Below are positions 29,515 through 38,155 of a DNA stretch of 64,000 nucleotides, piece after piece. This DNA is from Hyphomicrobium sp. (GTDB lineage: Bacteria; Pseudomonadota; Alphaproteobacteria; Rhizobiales; Hyphomicrobiaceae): the NCBI GenBank assembly GCA_017512425.1, contig JAFWGI010000015.1:248001-312000 (forward strand). Reading direction: 5' to 3'. A program made the translations under genes and the position numbers. Below the pieces are notes generated by a model. The model did no database searches. It was not told the DNA's origin and saw nothing but the letters and a program-made list of their open reading frames with translations. Each line of letters begins with the position of its first letter. The stretch's first letter is position 1.

Positions 29515-30360
29515 GTGACAATTGTGAGTGCCGGCGTCATCTTAAAGACTATTCTGATCATTGTGCTTATTGCCTACGCCGGCATCGCGGCGCTCATGTA
29601 CGTCATGCAGCGCGACATGATCTATGTGCGCGACGCAACGCGCACGGCGCCCGCCGATGCCGATCTTCCGAACGTCGCCGAGCGCATTCTGGATACGCCG
29701 GACGGCGAGAAGATCGTCATGTGGTACGCCAAGGCGAAGCCCGGGCAGCCGACGCTCCTTTATTTCCACGGCAATGGCGGCGCGCTTGAAGTGCGCCGCG
29801 AGCGCATGGCGAAATATTTGGCGCGTGGACGCGGTATGCTGATGATGGCCTATCGAGGTTACAGCGGCTCAACGGGCGAGCCGAGTGAGGCGGCGATCGT
29901 TGCGGACGCCAAGCAAGCCTATCAGATGCTGATCGATGACGGCATCAAGCCTGATGAAATCATCGTCTATGGCGAGTCGCTGGGCGCAGCCGTCGCCGTG
30001 CAGGTTGCGGCTGAGCTTCCCGTGCGCGGTGTCGTACTCGACAGTCCGTTTGCGTCGTTGGTCGAGCGCGCCAAGTGGTCCTATCCGTGGCTGCCGATCA
30101 GCCTGCTTTTGAAAGATCAGTTCTTGAGCGATGAGCACATCAAGCGCGTGCATGCGCCGGTATTCGTGCTGCACGGTGAGGTCGACGAGGTGACGCCGGT
30201 CGAAATGGGGCGCGCGCTGTTCGACGCTGCCAATGAACCGAAAGAACTGAAAGTGCTCGCAGGCGCCGGACACAACGACCACTACATGTTCGGCTCATTC
30301 GAAGCGATCAATGCCTGGATCGATCGCGTGTGGTCGGGCGAGATTTCCGCGAAGCCGTAG
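29515..30360 (+). CDS. Membrane-anchored alpha/beta hydrolase (Bem46/ABHD-like)
   Basis: The 281-residue product starts with one transmembrane helix (ILKTILIIVLIAYAGIAALMY), then an alpha/beta hydrolase domain: YFHGNGGALEVRRE (oxyanion loop), nucleophile elbow IIVYGESLGAAVAVQ with Ser in GESLG, Asp in LHGEVDEVTPVEMG and His in AGAGHNDHYMFG. This fits the Bem46/ABHD12-13 group of serine hydrolases of unknown substrate. The GTG at 29515 directly abuts the C92 gene's stop; an alternative GTG at 29524 exists. Confidence 0.82.
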   Translation: MTIVSAGVILKTILIIVLIAYAGIAALMYVMQRDMIYVRDATRTAPADADLPNVAERILDTPDGEKIVMWYAKAKPGQPTLLYFHGNGGALEVRRERMAKYLARGRGMLMMAYRGYSGSTGEPSEAAIVADAKQAYQMLIDDGIKPDEIIVYGESLGAAVAVQVAAELPVRGVVLDSPFASLVERAKWSYPWLPISLLLKDQFLSDEHIKRVHAPVFVLHGEVDEVTPVEMGRALFDAANEPKELKVLAGAGHNDHYMFGSFEAINAWIDRVWSGEISAKP

Positions 30361-30372
30361 CCTGCAAAGCAG

Positions 30373-30398
30373 AACGGCCCGCGAAATCGCGAGCCGTT
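30373..30398 (+). terminator. Hairpin terminator after the hydrolase gene
   Basis: The arms AACGGCCCGCG and CGCGAGCCGTT pair with one mismatch around an AAAT loop, 12 bases after the stop codon, followed by TTGAAAAATTTG. It likely ends the C92-hydrolase transcript and separates it from the convergent rpsU. Confidence 0.7.
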
Positions 30399-30423
30399 TG
30401 AAAAATTTGTCAGCTTGTAGCGC

Positions 30424-30512
30424 GCTTCCGGCCGGCTCGACGAAGGAGAGTCGGAAGCGCCAATAAAGGGGAGCTTCCGGCCGGCTCGACGAAGGAGAGT
30501 CGGAAGCGCCAA
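30424..30512. repeat. Duplicated 40-bp hairpin unit immediately downstream of rpsU
   Basis: Bases 30424-30463 and 30473-30512 are identical 40-mers separated by 9 bases. Each unit contains complementary ends (GCTTCC near the start, GGAAGC near the end), so each can fold into a stem-loop. The second copy ends 3 bases before the rpsU stop codon. The pair may act as tandem transcription terminators or 3'-end-stabilising hairpins for rpsU mRNA, or may be a short dispersed repeat. Identity of the copies is directly visible; the role is inferred. Confidence 0.85.
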
Positions 30513-30515
30513 CGC

Positions 30516-30848
30516 TTAACGACCGCCGAAGCCGCCGCCACCAGCGCCGCCGCCGAAGCCGCCACCGCCGCCAGCACCACCGCGACCAGCGCCTGGGCCG
30601 CCCTTACCGCCAGGGCCGCCACGGGCGACAACCGGCTTGCTCGGCAGCAGACCTTCGCGCTGCAGTTTCTTACGGGCCAGCTTGCGGGCGCGGCGAACGG
30701 CTTCTGCCTTTTCGCGAGCCTTCTTCTCGGACGGCTTCTCAAAATGGCCGCGGAGCTTCATCTCGCGGAAAACGCCCTCGCGCTGCAGCTTTTTCTTGAG
30801 CGCCTTGAGTGCCTGATCGACATTGTTGTCGCGAACGAGAACCTGCAA
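30516..30848 (-). CDS. rpsU: 30S ribosomal protein S21 with glycine-rich tail
   Basis: S21 is a small-subunit protein near the anti-Shine-Dalgarno region. The core begins [20 protein letters not shown] and continues [20 protein letters not shown], both diagnostic of alphaproteobacterial S21. After about residue 80 comes a glycine-rich, low-complexity tail of some 35 residues ([14 protein letters not shown] and similar). I chose the TTG at 30848, with AAAGGA about 9 bases upstream; relatives start at the same residue. The longer frame to 30923 encodes no S21-like sequence. Confidence 0.88.
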   Translation of the reverse strand: MQVLVRDNNVDQALKALKKKLQREGVFREMKLRGHFEKPSEKKAREKAEAVRRARKLARKKLQREGLLPSKPVVARGGPGGKGGPGAGRGGAGGGGGFGGGAGGGGFGGR

Positions 30849-31007
30849 GCAGTTGATTCCTTTACAGAATTGTTGATATTGAAGCAATAAGAACGCGTGC
30901 CCGAGGCGTCGCGCCCCAAGCAACCGCGTTGATTTCTGGGGGTCCTATATCAAAGGCAGTTAAATTTGGCAATTGCCAGTCTGATTTACCCCCGGGCCGC
31001 GCTGCTC

Positions 31008-32108
31008 TCAGCCACCCTGCGGCGGTTTGGCGAGGCGGCGGTTGACGTGGCCCATTTTCCGGCCGGGGCGCGCTTCTTTCTTGCCGTAGTGATGCAGGTA
31101 GGCGCCGGGATCGGCCGCGATTGCCGGCCACTCAAGGATTTCGTCGCCTATCAGATTGATCATTTCGGCGGCAGTAGCGGTCATAGCCGTTGACCCGAGC
31201 GGCCAGCCCGCGACGGCGCGAATGTGTTGCTCGAACTGCGAGGTCTCGCAACCGTCCTCGGTCCAGTGACCTGAGTTGTGCACGCGCGGCGCCATCTCGT
31301 TGACGCGCAGTGTCGTCGTGGCGCCGTTTACCTCTGCAAAGAACTCAATTGCGAATACACCAACATAGTCGAGCTCTTCAGCGATCTTGCGCGCGATCAG
31401 AATCGCTTCGTCGCGCGATGCTTTCGGAATGTGGGCGGGAGCGAGGGAGCGATAGAGAATGTGATTGCGATGCTCGTTCTCTGTCACTTCGAATGCACGG
31501 AATTCGCCGTCGGCGCCGCGCGCCGCAACGACGGAAACTTCGTAAGTAAAGTTGACAAACGATTCCAAAATGGACGGCTGGTCACGCATCGAGGCCCAAG
31601 CCGACGCAGCATCTTCGCGTTTCAGTATTTTCGCCTGACCCTTGCCGTCGTATCCGAAGCGCCGTGTCTTGAGTACGCAAGGGATTGCAAAGCCACCGTC
31701 CAGAACTTTTTCGAGTTCGGCCAAGCTGTCGATCTGGGCGAAGTCCGCTGTCATCGCACCGAGTTGGCGGGCAAGCGTCTTTTCGTTCATACGATCCTGC
31801 GCGCACGCCAGCGCCTTCGCGCCGGGACGCACCGGGATCAATTTTGCGAGAAATTCGACGGTTTTTGCAGGGATATTTTCAAATTCGTACGTCGCGACAT
31901 CAACTGACTTGGCAAAGGCCGTGAGTGCAGGTTCATCGTCGTACGATGCGATTGTGCGCGCGCCCGAAACATCGAATGCCGGACTATCGGCTTCCGGCGC
32001 ATAGATGTGCGTCTTCAGCCCAAGGCGCGCGGCAGCCAGCGCGAGCATTCGGCCAAGCTGACCGCCGCCCAAGATGCCGATCGTCGAGCCGGGTGGAAGC
32101 GCGGTCAT
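31008..32108 (-). CDS. purK: 5-(carboxyamino)imidazole ribonucleotide synthase
   Basis: PurK is an ATP-grasp enzyme that makes N5-CAIR from AIR, ATP and bicarbonate in purine synthesis. Visible are the N-terminal Rossmann-like IGILGGGQLGRMLALAAARL, CVLKTRRFGYDGKGQ (ATP-grasp lysine and glycine loop), FAIEFFAEVNGATTTLRVNE (metal Glu) and APRVHNSGHWTEDGCETSQF. The 366-residue length is typical. ATG 32108 (MTALPPGST) fits the family; a longer frame upstream is not needed. It starts 13 bases after purE. Confidence 0.95.
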   Translation of the reverse strand: MTALPPGSTIGILGGGQLGRMLALAAARLGLKTHIYAPEADSPAFDVSGARTIASYDDEPALTAFAKSVDVATYEFENIPAKTVEFLAKLIPVRPGAKALACAQDRMNEKTLARQLGAMTADFAQIDSLAELEKVLDGGFAIPCVLKTRRFGYDGKGQAKILKREDAASAWASMRDQPSILESFVNFTYEVSVVAARGADGEFRAFEVTENEHRNHILYRSLAPAHIPKASRDEAILIARKIAEELDYVGVFAIEFFAEVNGATTTLRVNEMAPRVHNSGHWTEDGCETSQFEQHIRAVAGWPLGSTAMTATAAEMINLIGDEILEWPAIAADPGAYLHHYGKKEARPGRKMGHVNRRLAKPPQGG

Positions 32109-32121
32109 AAAGCTATGCCCT

Positions 32122-32613
32122 TCAATCTTTTGGAACGTCGGCAACGGCCGCTGTGTGGCTCTGCCGCCAGGCATCGAGGCGCGCGCTTAGGCCCGCGTCC
32201 GACAATGCGAGGATCTGGGCTGCCAGCAATCCAGCATTCTTGGCGCCGGGCTCTCCGATCGCCAACGTGCCGACAGGAACGCCGGCCGGCATCTGTACGA
32301 TCGACAGCAGGCTGTCTTTGCCCTTGAGTGCTTTCGTTTCGACCGGCACGCCGAGCACCGGCAAAGTTGTCATGGAGGCCGTCATGCCGGGAAGATGGGC
32401 GGCGCCGCCGGCTCCCGCGATGATGACTTTGAGGCCCCGATCCTTGGCGCCCTTGGCATACTGATAGAGCCGGTCCGGCGTGCGATGCGCCGAGACGATT
32501 TTCGTCTCGTAGGCGACGCCGAGTTCGTCAAGCACTTCAGCGGCGCGTTTCATCGTCGGCCAGTCCGATTGACTGCCCATGATGATGCCGACGAGGGGTT
32601 TAGTCGTAGCCAT
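32122..32613 (-). CDS. purE: N5-carboxyaminoimidazole ribonucleotide mutase
   Basis: Class I PurE converts N5-CAIR to CAIR. Signature segments are [37 protein letters not shown] (catalytic His) and [20 protein letters not shown], with [20 protein letters not shown]. Length is 163 residues. ATG 32613 (MATTKPLVG) fits relatives better than the upstream ATG at 32649. Forms a purEK operon on the minus strand. Confidence 0.95.
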   Translation of the reverse strand: MATTKPLVGIIMGSQSDWPTMKRAAEVLDELGVAYETKIVSAHRTPDRLYQYAKGAKDRGLKVIIAGAGGAAHLPGMTASMTTLPVLGVPVETKALKGKDSLLSIVQMPAGVPVGTLAIGEPGAKNAGLLAAQILALSDAGLSARLDAWRQSHTAAVADVPKD

Positions 32614-32773
32614 AGGATTCGGCGCCGTCCCATTAGGAAAGGCGGGCATTTAAAGGTTTGGCGGGGCTAGCGCAAGGGGCGCTCGCATCGCAGCCGTGCG
32701 GCGCGGCCTTTCGTCGACACCGCGTGCCATGCCATGATGCCGTAAGGGTAAATTTAATTTGGGGGCGCGACCT

Positions 32774-33097
32774 TTGACGATCGCAATTTTCGCTTTAACG
32801 GCGGTTCTGGAAATCGCGGGGTGTTTTGCGTTTTGGGCCTGGGCGCGGCAAGGCGCGTCGCCTGCGTGGCTTGTCCCCGGCATCGCCGCATTGATCGGTT
32901 TCGCGTGGCTTCTGACCAAGATCGACACGGATTTTGCGGGCCGCGCCTATGCGGCCTACGGCGGAATTTATATCGCAGCGTCGCTGACTTGGTTGTTCGT
33001 CGCTGAAGGCAAAGTGCCTGACCGCTGGGACTTGGCGGGCGGCGCAGTCTGCTTGCTTGGTGCGGCGCTCATCATCGCCGGTCCGCGAGCCGCTTGA
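32774..33097 (+). CDS. YnfA family small membrane protein
   Basis: The 107-residue, four-helix membrane protein has YnfA/UPF0060 motifs: [40 protein letters not shown] and [20 protein letters not shown] followed by DRWDLAGG. The family resembles half-size SMR transporters; the substrate is not established. The start is TTG 32774 ([11 protein letters not shown]), matching relatives; another TTG at 32759 adds five residues. It is divergent from purEK. Confidence 0.85.
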   Translation: MTIAIFALTAVLEIAGCFAFWAWARQGASPAWLVPGIAALIGFAWLLTKIDTDFAGRAYAAYGGIYIAASLTWLFVAEGKVPDRWDLAGGAVCLLGAALIIAGPRAA

Positions 33098-33217
33098 GCT
33101 GTATAGAACGATCTTGCGAAACAGTTTTTAAACGCTGCTTACGTCCTGTTGCGCGTTACGCCCCTGCGTGCAAACTCGCGAGCAACAAACACGAAGGATT
33201 GCTTGGGAGGTTATCGC

Positions 33218-34225
33218 ATGAAAGCTATTCGCACCGGCGCTACAGCAGGTCTAGATCATCTGGTTCTGGCTGACGCTGCCGACCCCGGCGCTCCTGGACC
33301 CGGCGCGATTCGCGTGCGGCTGCACGCAAATTCGTTGAACTATCACGACTATGCCGTTGCAATCGGTGCAATTCCAGCTTCCACCGGCCGCATCCTGATG
33401 TCGGACGGCGCGGGCATCGTCGAAGCTGTAGGCGAAGGCGCGCACGAGTTCGCGGTGGGCGATCACGTCGTATCGCTCTTCTTTCCGTATTGGATGGGCG
33501 GTCCGCCGCCCCACGGCAATTTCTCGCATGTGCCGGGTGACGGCATCGACGGCTATGCGCGTGAAAGCGTTGTCGTGCCGGAAAAATGGTTCACGCGCGC
33601 GCCCAAAGGATGGAGCCACGCTGAGGCCGCGACTCTGCCGTGCGCAGCGCTGACCGCATGGCGCGCGTTGGTCGTCGAAGGCAATCTCAAAGCCGGCGAT
33701 AGCGTGCTGATCCTCGGCACGGGCGGCGTTGCCGTGTTCGCGCTGCAGTTTGCGAAAATGATGGGCGCCACCGCGATCATTACGTCGTCGTCGGATGAGA
33801 AGCTCGAACGCGCCAAGGCGCTGGGCGCCGACCACACGATCAACTACAAGACGCACCCCGACTGGGGCAAACAGGTGCTGCGCTTGACGGGTGCGCGCGG
33901 CGTCGATCATGTTCTGGAGATCGGCGGCCCGGGCACACTGCCGCAATCCATTATGGCGGCGCGCGTCGGCGGTCACATCGCGCTCATCGGCATCCTGACC
34001 GGCGTCAGCGGCGATGTGCCGACGCTCAATATGATGGTCAAGCAGATTAAGCTGCAGGGCATCGTCGTCGGCAGCCGCCGTCACCAATTGGAGATGGTGC
34101 GTGCACTCGAAGCGAGTAACGTTCGCCCGGTGATCGACAAGACCTTCCCGCTTGCCGCGACCGCAGATGCGTTCCGTTACGAGGAAGGCGCAACCCACTT
34201 CGGAAAAATCTGCGTCGAGATTTAA
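33218..34225 (+). CDS. Zinc-independent MDR-family NAD(P)-dependent alcohol dehydrogenase-like
   Basis: A 335-residue medium-chain dehydrogenase/reductase. The N-terminal GroES-like domain (NSLNYHDYAVAIGAIP, then VEAVGEGAHEFAVGDHVVSL) is followed by a Rossmann domain with GDSVLILGTGGVAVFALQFA. The cysteine and histidine residues that bind catalytic and structural zinc in classical ADHs are absent, so a quinone-oxidoreductase-like mechanism is likely; NADPH is plausible (SSSDEKLERAK after beta 2). ATG 33218 follows GGGAGG. It is convergent with the ligase gene (1 base between stops). Confidence 0.82.
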   Translation: MKAIRTGATAGLDHLVLADAADPGAPGPGAIRVRLHANSLNYHDYAVAIGAIPASTGRILMSDGAGIVEAVGEGAHEFAVGDHVVSLFFPYWMGGPPPHGNFSHVPGDGIDGYARESVVVPEKWFTRAPKGWSHAEAATLPCAALTAWRALVVEGNLKAGDSVLILGTGGVAVFALQFAKMMGATAIITSSSDEKLERAKALGADHTINYKTHPDWGKQVLRLTGARGVDHVLEIGGPGTLPQSIMAARVGGHIALIGILTGVSGDVPTLNMMVKQIKLQGIVVGSRRHQLEMVRALEASNVRPVIDKTFPLAATADAFRYEEGATHFGKICVEI

Positions 34226-34226
34226 T

Positions 34227-35834
34227 TCAGCCTCGGCCGATCAGTGCCTTCGTCGCCTCAAGCGTATCGGCTTCCGCCGCGGGCTTGTCCCAGCGGATGC
34301 GATGCACGCGCGGAAAGCGCATCGCGACGCCGGACTTATGCCGCGTCGAGGGCTGCACGGCATCGAAGGCGACCTCAAGCACGAGGCCGGGCGATACTGC
34401 GCGAACGGGCCCGAACGTTTCTGTCGTGTGCGTGCGGATCCATTTGTCGAGCATCTTCAACTCCTCGTCGGTAAAGCCCGAATAGGCTTTGCCGACGGGG
34501 ACGAGTTCGGCTGCACCGGCGTCGCTTTCACGCCATACGCCGAATGTGTAGTCCGAATAAAACGATGAGCGCTTGCCAGAGCCGCGCTGGGCGTACATGA
34601 GCACGCAATCGAGTGTCAGCGCCGCGCGCTTCCACTTGAACCACTGGCCTTTGACACGGCCTGCTTGATAGGCGCTGTCACGGCGTTTAAGCATCAGCCC
34701 TTCGATTCCGTCGTCGCGTGTCGACGACCAGATATCGCGCAACATGTCGAAACTTTCGAAACGGACGAGATCCGAGACGTCCGTTAAAGGCGGTCGATGA
34801 TCCGCTTGCCACGTTTCCAACCGTGCGCGGCGCTCGGTGAAGCTGAGCGCACGTAAATCCTCGCCGTCTTCGAATAACAAGTCATACAGGCGAACGTGTG
34901 CTGGATAATCGCGCAGCATTTTAGCGGTGACGACCTTGCGATTGAGGCGCTGCTGCAGATCGTTGAAGGGTGCAATCTCGCCCGCGCGCATGACGAGCAG
35001 CTCGCCGTCGGTCACGCAGTTCAGGTTCAAGAATGCGGATCGAATTTCTGGAAACGCCGAGGAGACATCGTCACCTTGGCGCGAGAATATCTTTACATCG
35101 CCGCCAACAGCCGCGATCTGAACGCGAATGCCGTCCCATTTCCATTCGGCTGCGAAATCCTCGGCTGACAGTTTTGGCCAGTCTTCGTCCTCAATCGGAT
35201 GCGCGAGCATAACCGGACGAAATACCGGTTTCGATCCGAGATCGGGTTTCGGGCCGCGTCCTGCAAGCCAGGCGAACAAATCGCCGTAAGGCGCTTCAAG
35301 CGCGTGCCAGAGTTCTTCGATCTCCGAAACATCACGGCCAAAGGCTTCGGCAAGCGCGGTCTTAGCAAGGCGCGCGGATACACCGACCCGTGGTGCGCCG
35401 CCGAGCAGCTTGAGCAGCGCCCATCGCTCCGATGTGTCGAGACGGTTGAGTAAGCGTCCGAGAGCATCCGTACGCTGCGGCGTCGTGCCGATGCGCATGG
35501 TTTCAATAACGTCGTGCAAGCTCGGCTTGGCATTTGTGCGCTGGGCCGACGTATCCGGCCAAAGCAGGGCCACAGTCTCCGCGGTGTCGCCGACATAATC
35601 GCGCGAAAGCTTGTACAGTACGGGATCGATGAAGCTGCTTGTCAATTCGGCAAGCATGCGCCGCAACGGCAAGCGGCCGATCAATGCCGGCGGCAACCCA
35701 TCCGTCAAAGCCGCGAGCGCGTAGCCACGATCGGGATCGGGTGTTTCACGGAAATAGCGTGCCAGCACGGCGATCTTGCGATTGCGGCTTTGCGTGTAGA
35801 CGAGCGTGTCGAGCAGATGCGCAAAGGCCTGCAT
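34227..35834 (-). CDS. ATP-dependent DNA ligase of the damage-response ligase/exonuclease pair
   Basis: The 535-residue product has an N-terminal helical DNA-binding domain (residues 1-200, containing APRVGVSARLAKTALAEAFG), an adenylation domain with catalytic Lys in EWKWDGIRVQI and downstream EGLMLKRRDSAYQAGR and QWFKWKRAALTLDCVL, and a C-terminal OB domain. It matches the bacterial ligase linked to cisplatin/crosslink damage response. Its start overlaps the stop of the MBL exonuclease (TAATG), a coupling typical of this repair pair. The DEXH helicase and PdeM endonuclease usually nearby are not seen here. Confidence 0.88.
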   Translation of the reverse strand: MQAFAHLLDTLVYTQSRNRKIAVLARYFRETPDPDRGYALAALTDGLPPALIGRLPLRRMLAELTSSFIDPVLYKLSRDYVGDTAETVALLWPDTSAQRTNAKPSLHDVIETMRIGTTPQRTDALGRLLNRLDTSERWALLKLLGGAPRVGVSARLAKTALAEAFGRDVSEIEELWHALEAPYGDLFAWLAGRGPKPDLGSKPVFRPVMLAHPIEDEDWPKLSAEDFAAEWKWDGIRVQIAAVGGDVKIFSRQGDDVSSAFPEIRSAFLNLNCVTDGELLVMRAGEIAPFNDLQQRLNRKVVTAKMLRDYPAHVRLYDLLFEDGEDLRALSFTERRARLETWQADHRPPLTDVSDLVRFESFDMLRDIWSSTRDDGIEGLMLKRRDSAYQAGRVKGQWFKWKRAALTLDCVLMYAQRGSGKRSSFYSDYTFGVWRESDAGAAELVPVGKAYSGFTDEELKMLDKWIRTHTTETFGPVRAVSPGLVLEVAFDAVQPSTRHKSGVAMRFPRVHRIRWDKPAAEADTLEATKALIGRG

Positions 35835-36850
35835 TATTCGGCCTCCTCGTCGCGGCCGACGAGAGCCAACGCACGCGCTTTCCTGCCGACGCTTGCCAGA
35901 TGATGGACGAGCGCGTCGTCACGGCCGTGCGTGACCCAAACTTCCTCGGCGTTCGTCTCGGCGATCGTCGCGATCAGCTCCGGCCAATCGACATGATCTG
36001 AAACAATGAGCGGCAACTCGACCCCGCGCTGCCTTGCCCGCCCGCGCACGCGCATCCATCCGCTGGCGAACGCTGTCACCGGATCGTTGAAGCGCCGTGA
36101 CCAGCGATCGCCAAGCGCTGATGGCGGGCACATGACGATGCCGCCTGCAATGTCTTTCGGATCGGCGCCCGCAACCGGCCGCACGTCGCCAAGTTCAATG
36201 CAGAGCGCTTGATAAAGCTTCGTCAATTCGACGACCGCACCGTGCATGTAAATCGGCTTATCGTATCCCGCATCGCGGATCACGCGGATCATGCGCTGGC
36301 ATTTGCCAAGACCATATGCGCCGATCAAGTGCGTGCGCTCGGGCTCCGCAGCCATCGACGCAAGCAGTTTCGCGACTTCGCCGCGCGCAGGTTCATGACG
36401 GAATACGGGCAACGCGAATGTTGCCTCGGTGATGAATACATCGCAGGACACGAGTTCGAATGGCGTACACGTTGGATCGTGCGCCCGCTTGTAGTCGCCC
36501 GAGACGACCGCGCGCTGTCCGCCGTAGTCCAGAACAACTTGTGCCGATCCGAGAATATGCCCGGCCGGCGCGAGCTTTACCGTCACGCCGTTGACAGTGA
36601 TGATGTCGCCGTAGGCGAGCGATTGAAAGGCACAGGCGCAGGTCTCGCCATAGCGCACCTTCATGATCGCAACAGTCTCCGAGGTTGCCATCACGGCGCG
36701 GTGTCCCGAACGCGCGTGGTCGGAGTGGCCGTGCGTAATCACAGCGCGCTCAACCGGACGGTGCGGATCGATGTAGAAGTCGCCGGGTGCGCAGTAGAGG
36801 CCAGCTTCGGCGGGATAAAGCCAGCGTTCTACGGAAATAGGGGAAGCCAT
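35834..36850 (-). CDS. Ligase-associated DNA damage response exonuclease (MBL/beta-CASP type)
   Basis: The 338-residue metallo-beta-lactamase-fold protein carries the metal motif VITHGHSDHARSGH, with VVSGDYKRAHDPT and VSDHVDWPELIATIAE as later metal or beta-CASP regions and a C-terminal VWVTHGRDDALVHHL. It belongs to the exonuclease family that accompanies the ATP-dependent ligase and resembles SNM1/Pso2-type nucleases. Start ATG 36850 (MASPISVERWLYP); an upstream ATG at 36886 would add 12 residues. The stop overlaps the ligase start by one base. Confidence 0.85.
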   Translation of the reverse strand: MASPISVERWLYPAEAGLYCAPGDFYIDPHRPVERAVITHGHSDHARSGHRAVMATSETVAIMKVRYGETCACAFQSLAYGDIITVNGVTVKLAPAGHILGSAQVVLDYGGQRAVVSGDYKRAHDPTCTPFELVSCDVFITEATFALPVFRHEPARGEVAKLLASMAAEPERTHLIGAYGLGKCQRMIRVIRDAGYDKPIYMHGAVVELTKLYQALCIELGDVRPVAGADPKDIAGGIVMCPPSALGDRWSRRFNDPVTAFASGWMRVRGRARQRGVELPLIVSDHVDWPELIATIAETNAEEVWVTHGRDDALVHHLASVGRKARALALVGRDEEAE

Positions 36851-36913
36851 ACTCGATACTACGCGCCAGCCCTGCGTCCCGGTCAAAGGCCGAACGAAAA
36901 AATAGGACGGTCG

Positions 36914-37120
36914 CTAGGCGATTATGTCCGGGAGCAGCCGATCTTCGATAGACTGAATGCGATCTTTGAGGATCAATTTCTTCTTCTTCAGGCGCTTGAT
37001 AAGCAGCTGGTCGGCTGTCGGACTGCCTTCGAGGGCCGCGATCTCGCTATCGAGCTGGCGGTGTTCCGCTCGCATATTAACCAATTCGTCGCGCAGCTCG
37101 CGTTCGTCGCGCCGCTCCAT
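36914..37120 (-). CDS. DUF465 (YdcH-like) small coiled-coil protein
   Basis: The 68-residue, fully helical product (LRDELVNMRAEHRQLDSEIA, then LIKRLKKKKLILKDRIQSIE) matches the DUF465/YdcH pattern of HxxLDxEI followed by LKKxKLxLKDxI. The function of the family is unknown. The start is ATG 37120 (MERRDERELR). A second member of the same family lies 250 bases away on the opposite strand, so the two form a divergent pair sharing an intergenic region. Confidence 0.8.
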   Translation of the reverse strand: MERRDERELRDELVNMRAEHRQLDSEIAALEGSPTADQLLIKRLKKKKLILKDRIQSIEDRLLPDIIA

Positions 37121-37372
37121 AGAGATGCCTACCCCACTCTTGGCCGCTCGCCGCGTTTGTCTTCTATTGTTCGGCTTCTTGCAACAGGCAAAAGAACAAT
37201 TCGTGGCCGCGAGCGTAATTATTTGAAAAACGGTCAGAAATTTTGATGAATGTCGTGAGAATCCATGCCGCGACGTGTATCTGAAACCTCGATCAACTTT
37301 TGGGCAAAGGGTTGGAATTCGGGGTGGTGTGTGGCACGATCGCCATGTCAGAAATCTTTCATGGAGGAACTG

Positions 37373-37549
37373 ATGGCAATGGCCTCTCATCTCGCAGAAC
37401 TCGCGGAGAAGCACCGGACACTGGACGAACAAATCGAAAAAGCGGTTGCAAGTCCAGGCGTCGATGACGCGGATATCCGGCGGCTAAAATCCGAAAAGCT
37501 GAAACTGAAGGATGAGATTGAGCGCCTTGCTAGGGCGACCCGGCACTAG
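37373..37549 (+). CDS. DUF465 (YdcH-like) small coiled-coil protein
   Basis: The 58-residue product (HLAELAEKHRTLDEQIEKAV, then IRRLKSEKLKLKDEIERL) is a second DUF465 protein with the same KHxxLDxxI and LKxEKLxLKDEI pattern. The start is ATG 37373 after GGAGG at a 5-base spacing. It is divergent from the first copy and followed by a strong hairpin terminator. Confidence 0.85.
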   Translation: MAMASHLAELAEKHRTLDEQIEKAVASPGVDDADIRRLKSEKLKLKDEIERLARATRH

Positions 37550-37575
37550 GCCAAACATTAAGGCCCAATAGGCGT

Positions 37576-37620
37576 AAGCCCTGCCCGGCGGTGCAAAGGC
37601 ACCGCGGAGCGGGGCTTTTA
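37576..37620 (+). terminator. Strong composite hairpin terminator
   Basis: An inner perfect stem GGCGGTGC / GCACCGC with an AAAGG-type loop is extended by outer arms AAGCCC...CC / GG...GGGGCTT, followed by TTTAATTT. It begins 26 bases after the DUF465 stop and is the clearest intrinsic terminator in this part of the window. It could alternatively be the end of a small RNA, but no promoter was identified. Confidence 0.75.
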
Positions 37621-37738
37621 ATTTGGGCGCGTGGCGACAAGGCGCGCTCCAACCAGTCAGCAGCATTCGCGTCCAATGACCTTGATGGCTGTCAGCGAAA
37701 GCCTTACTGGTCGCGGCAAACGACGTATGGAGCAAGAC

Positions 37739-37999
37739 GTGACGGACATCCCTGCTGACGGACGATCAACAACACTGCCCGACCGGTTATCCGTTAACCC
37801 CAAAAGCCCATTTTACGATCAGGCCGTGCTCGATCGCGACGTCGGCATTCGCTTCAACGGCGCGGAAAAAAACAACGTCGAGGAATACTGCGTCAGCGAG
37901 GGCTGGGTGCGCCTATCAGCCGGCAACGCCAAAGATCGCTTCGGCAACGCCATGACGGTCAAGCTCAAAGGCAAAGTCGAGCCGTATTTTAGGACGTAA
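37739..37999 (+). CDS. DUF3297 family protein
   Basis: The core (LPDRLSVNPKSPFYD, VGIRFNGAEKNNVEEYCVSE, GWVRLSAGNAKDR, TVKLKGKVEPYF) matches DUF3297, a compact alphaproteobacterial and gammaproteobacterial family of about 80-90 residues with no known function. I favour the GTG at 37739, which has GGAG 6 bases upstream; ATG 37727 is possible and adds four residues. It stands alone between a terminator and the VHL-like gene. Confidence 0.82.
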   Translation: MTDIPADGRSTTLPDRLSVNPKSPFYDQAVLDRDVGIRFNGAEKNNVEEYCVSEGWVRLSAGNAKDRFGNAMTVKLKGKVEPYFRT

Positions 38000-38155
38000 G
38001 GCGCAATCCAAGCTCGCAACACAAATGATCGCTTGCTGCCGCCGGCGGTCTTGACAGCTATTCGCGTCAGTGCGCCATTAAACTCACATTGAGATTTTAC
38101 GTGGGCCGCTATGCTGACGCGCGCGGCACACGCTGTTTCATTGTGAGAGTTCCAC

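Noticed and set aside
33251..34198. 315-residue minus frame opposite the MDR gene
   Set aside because: Antisense shadow; the plus frame shows the Rossmann motif and a good ribosome-binding site.
36209..37246. 345-residue plus frame opposite the exonuclease and DUF465 genes
   Set aside because: Antisense shadow spanning two real genes; no motif.
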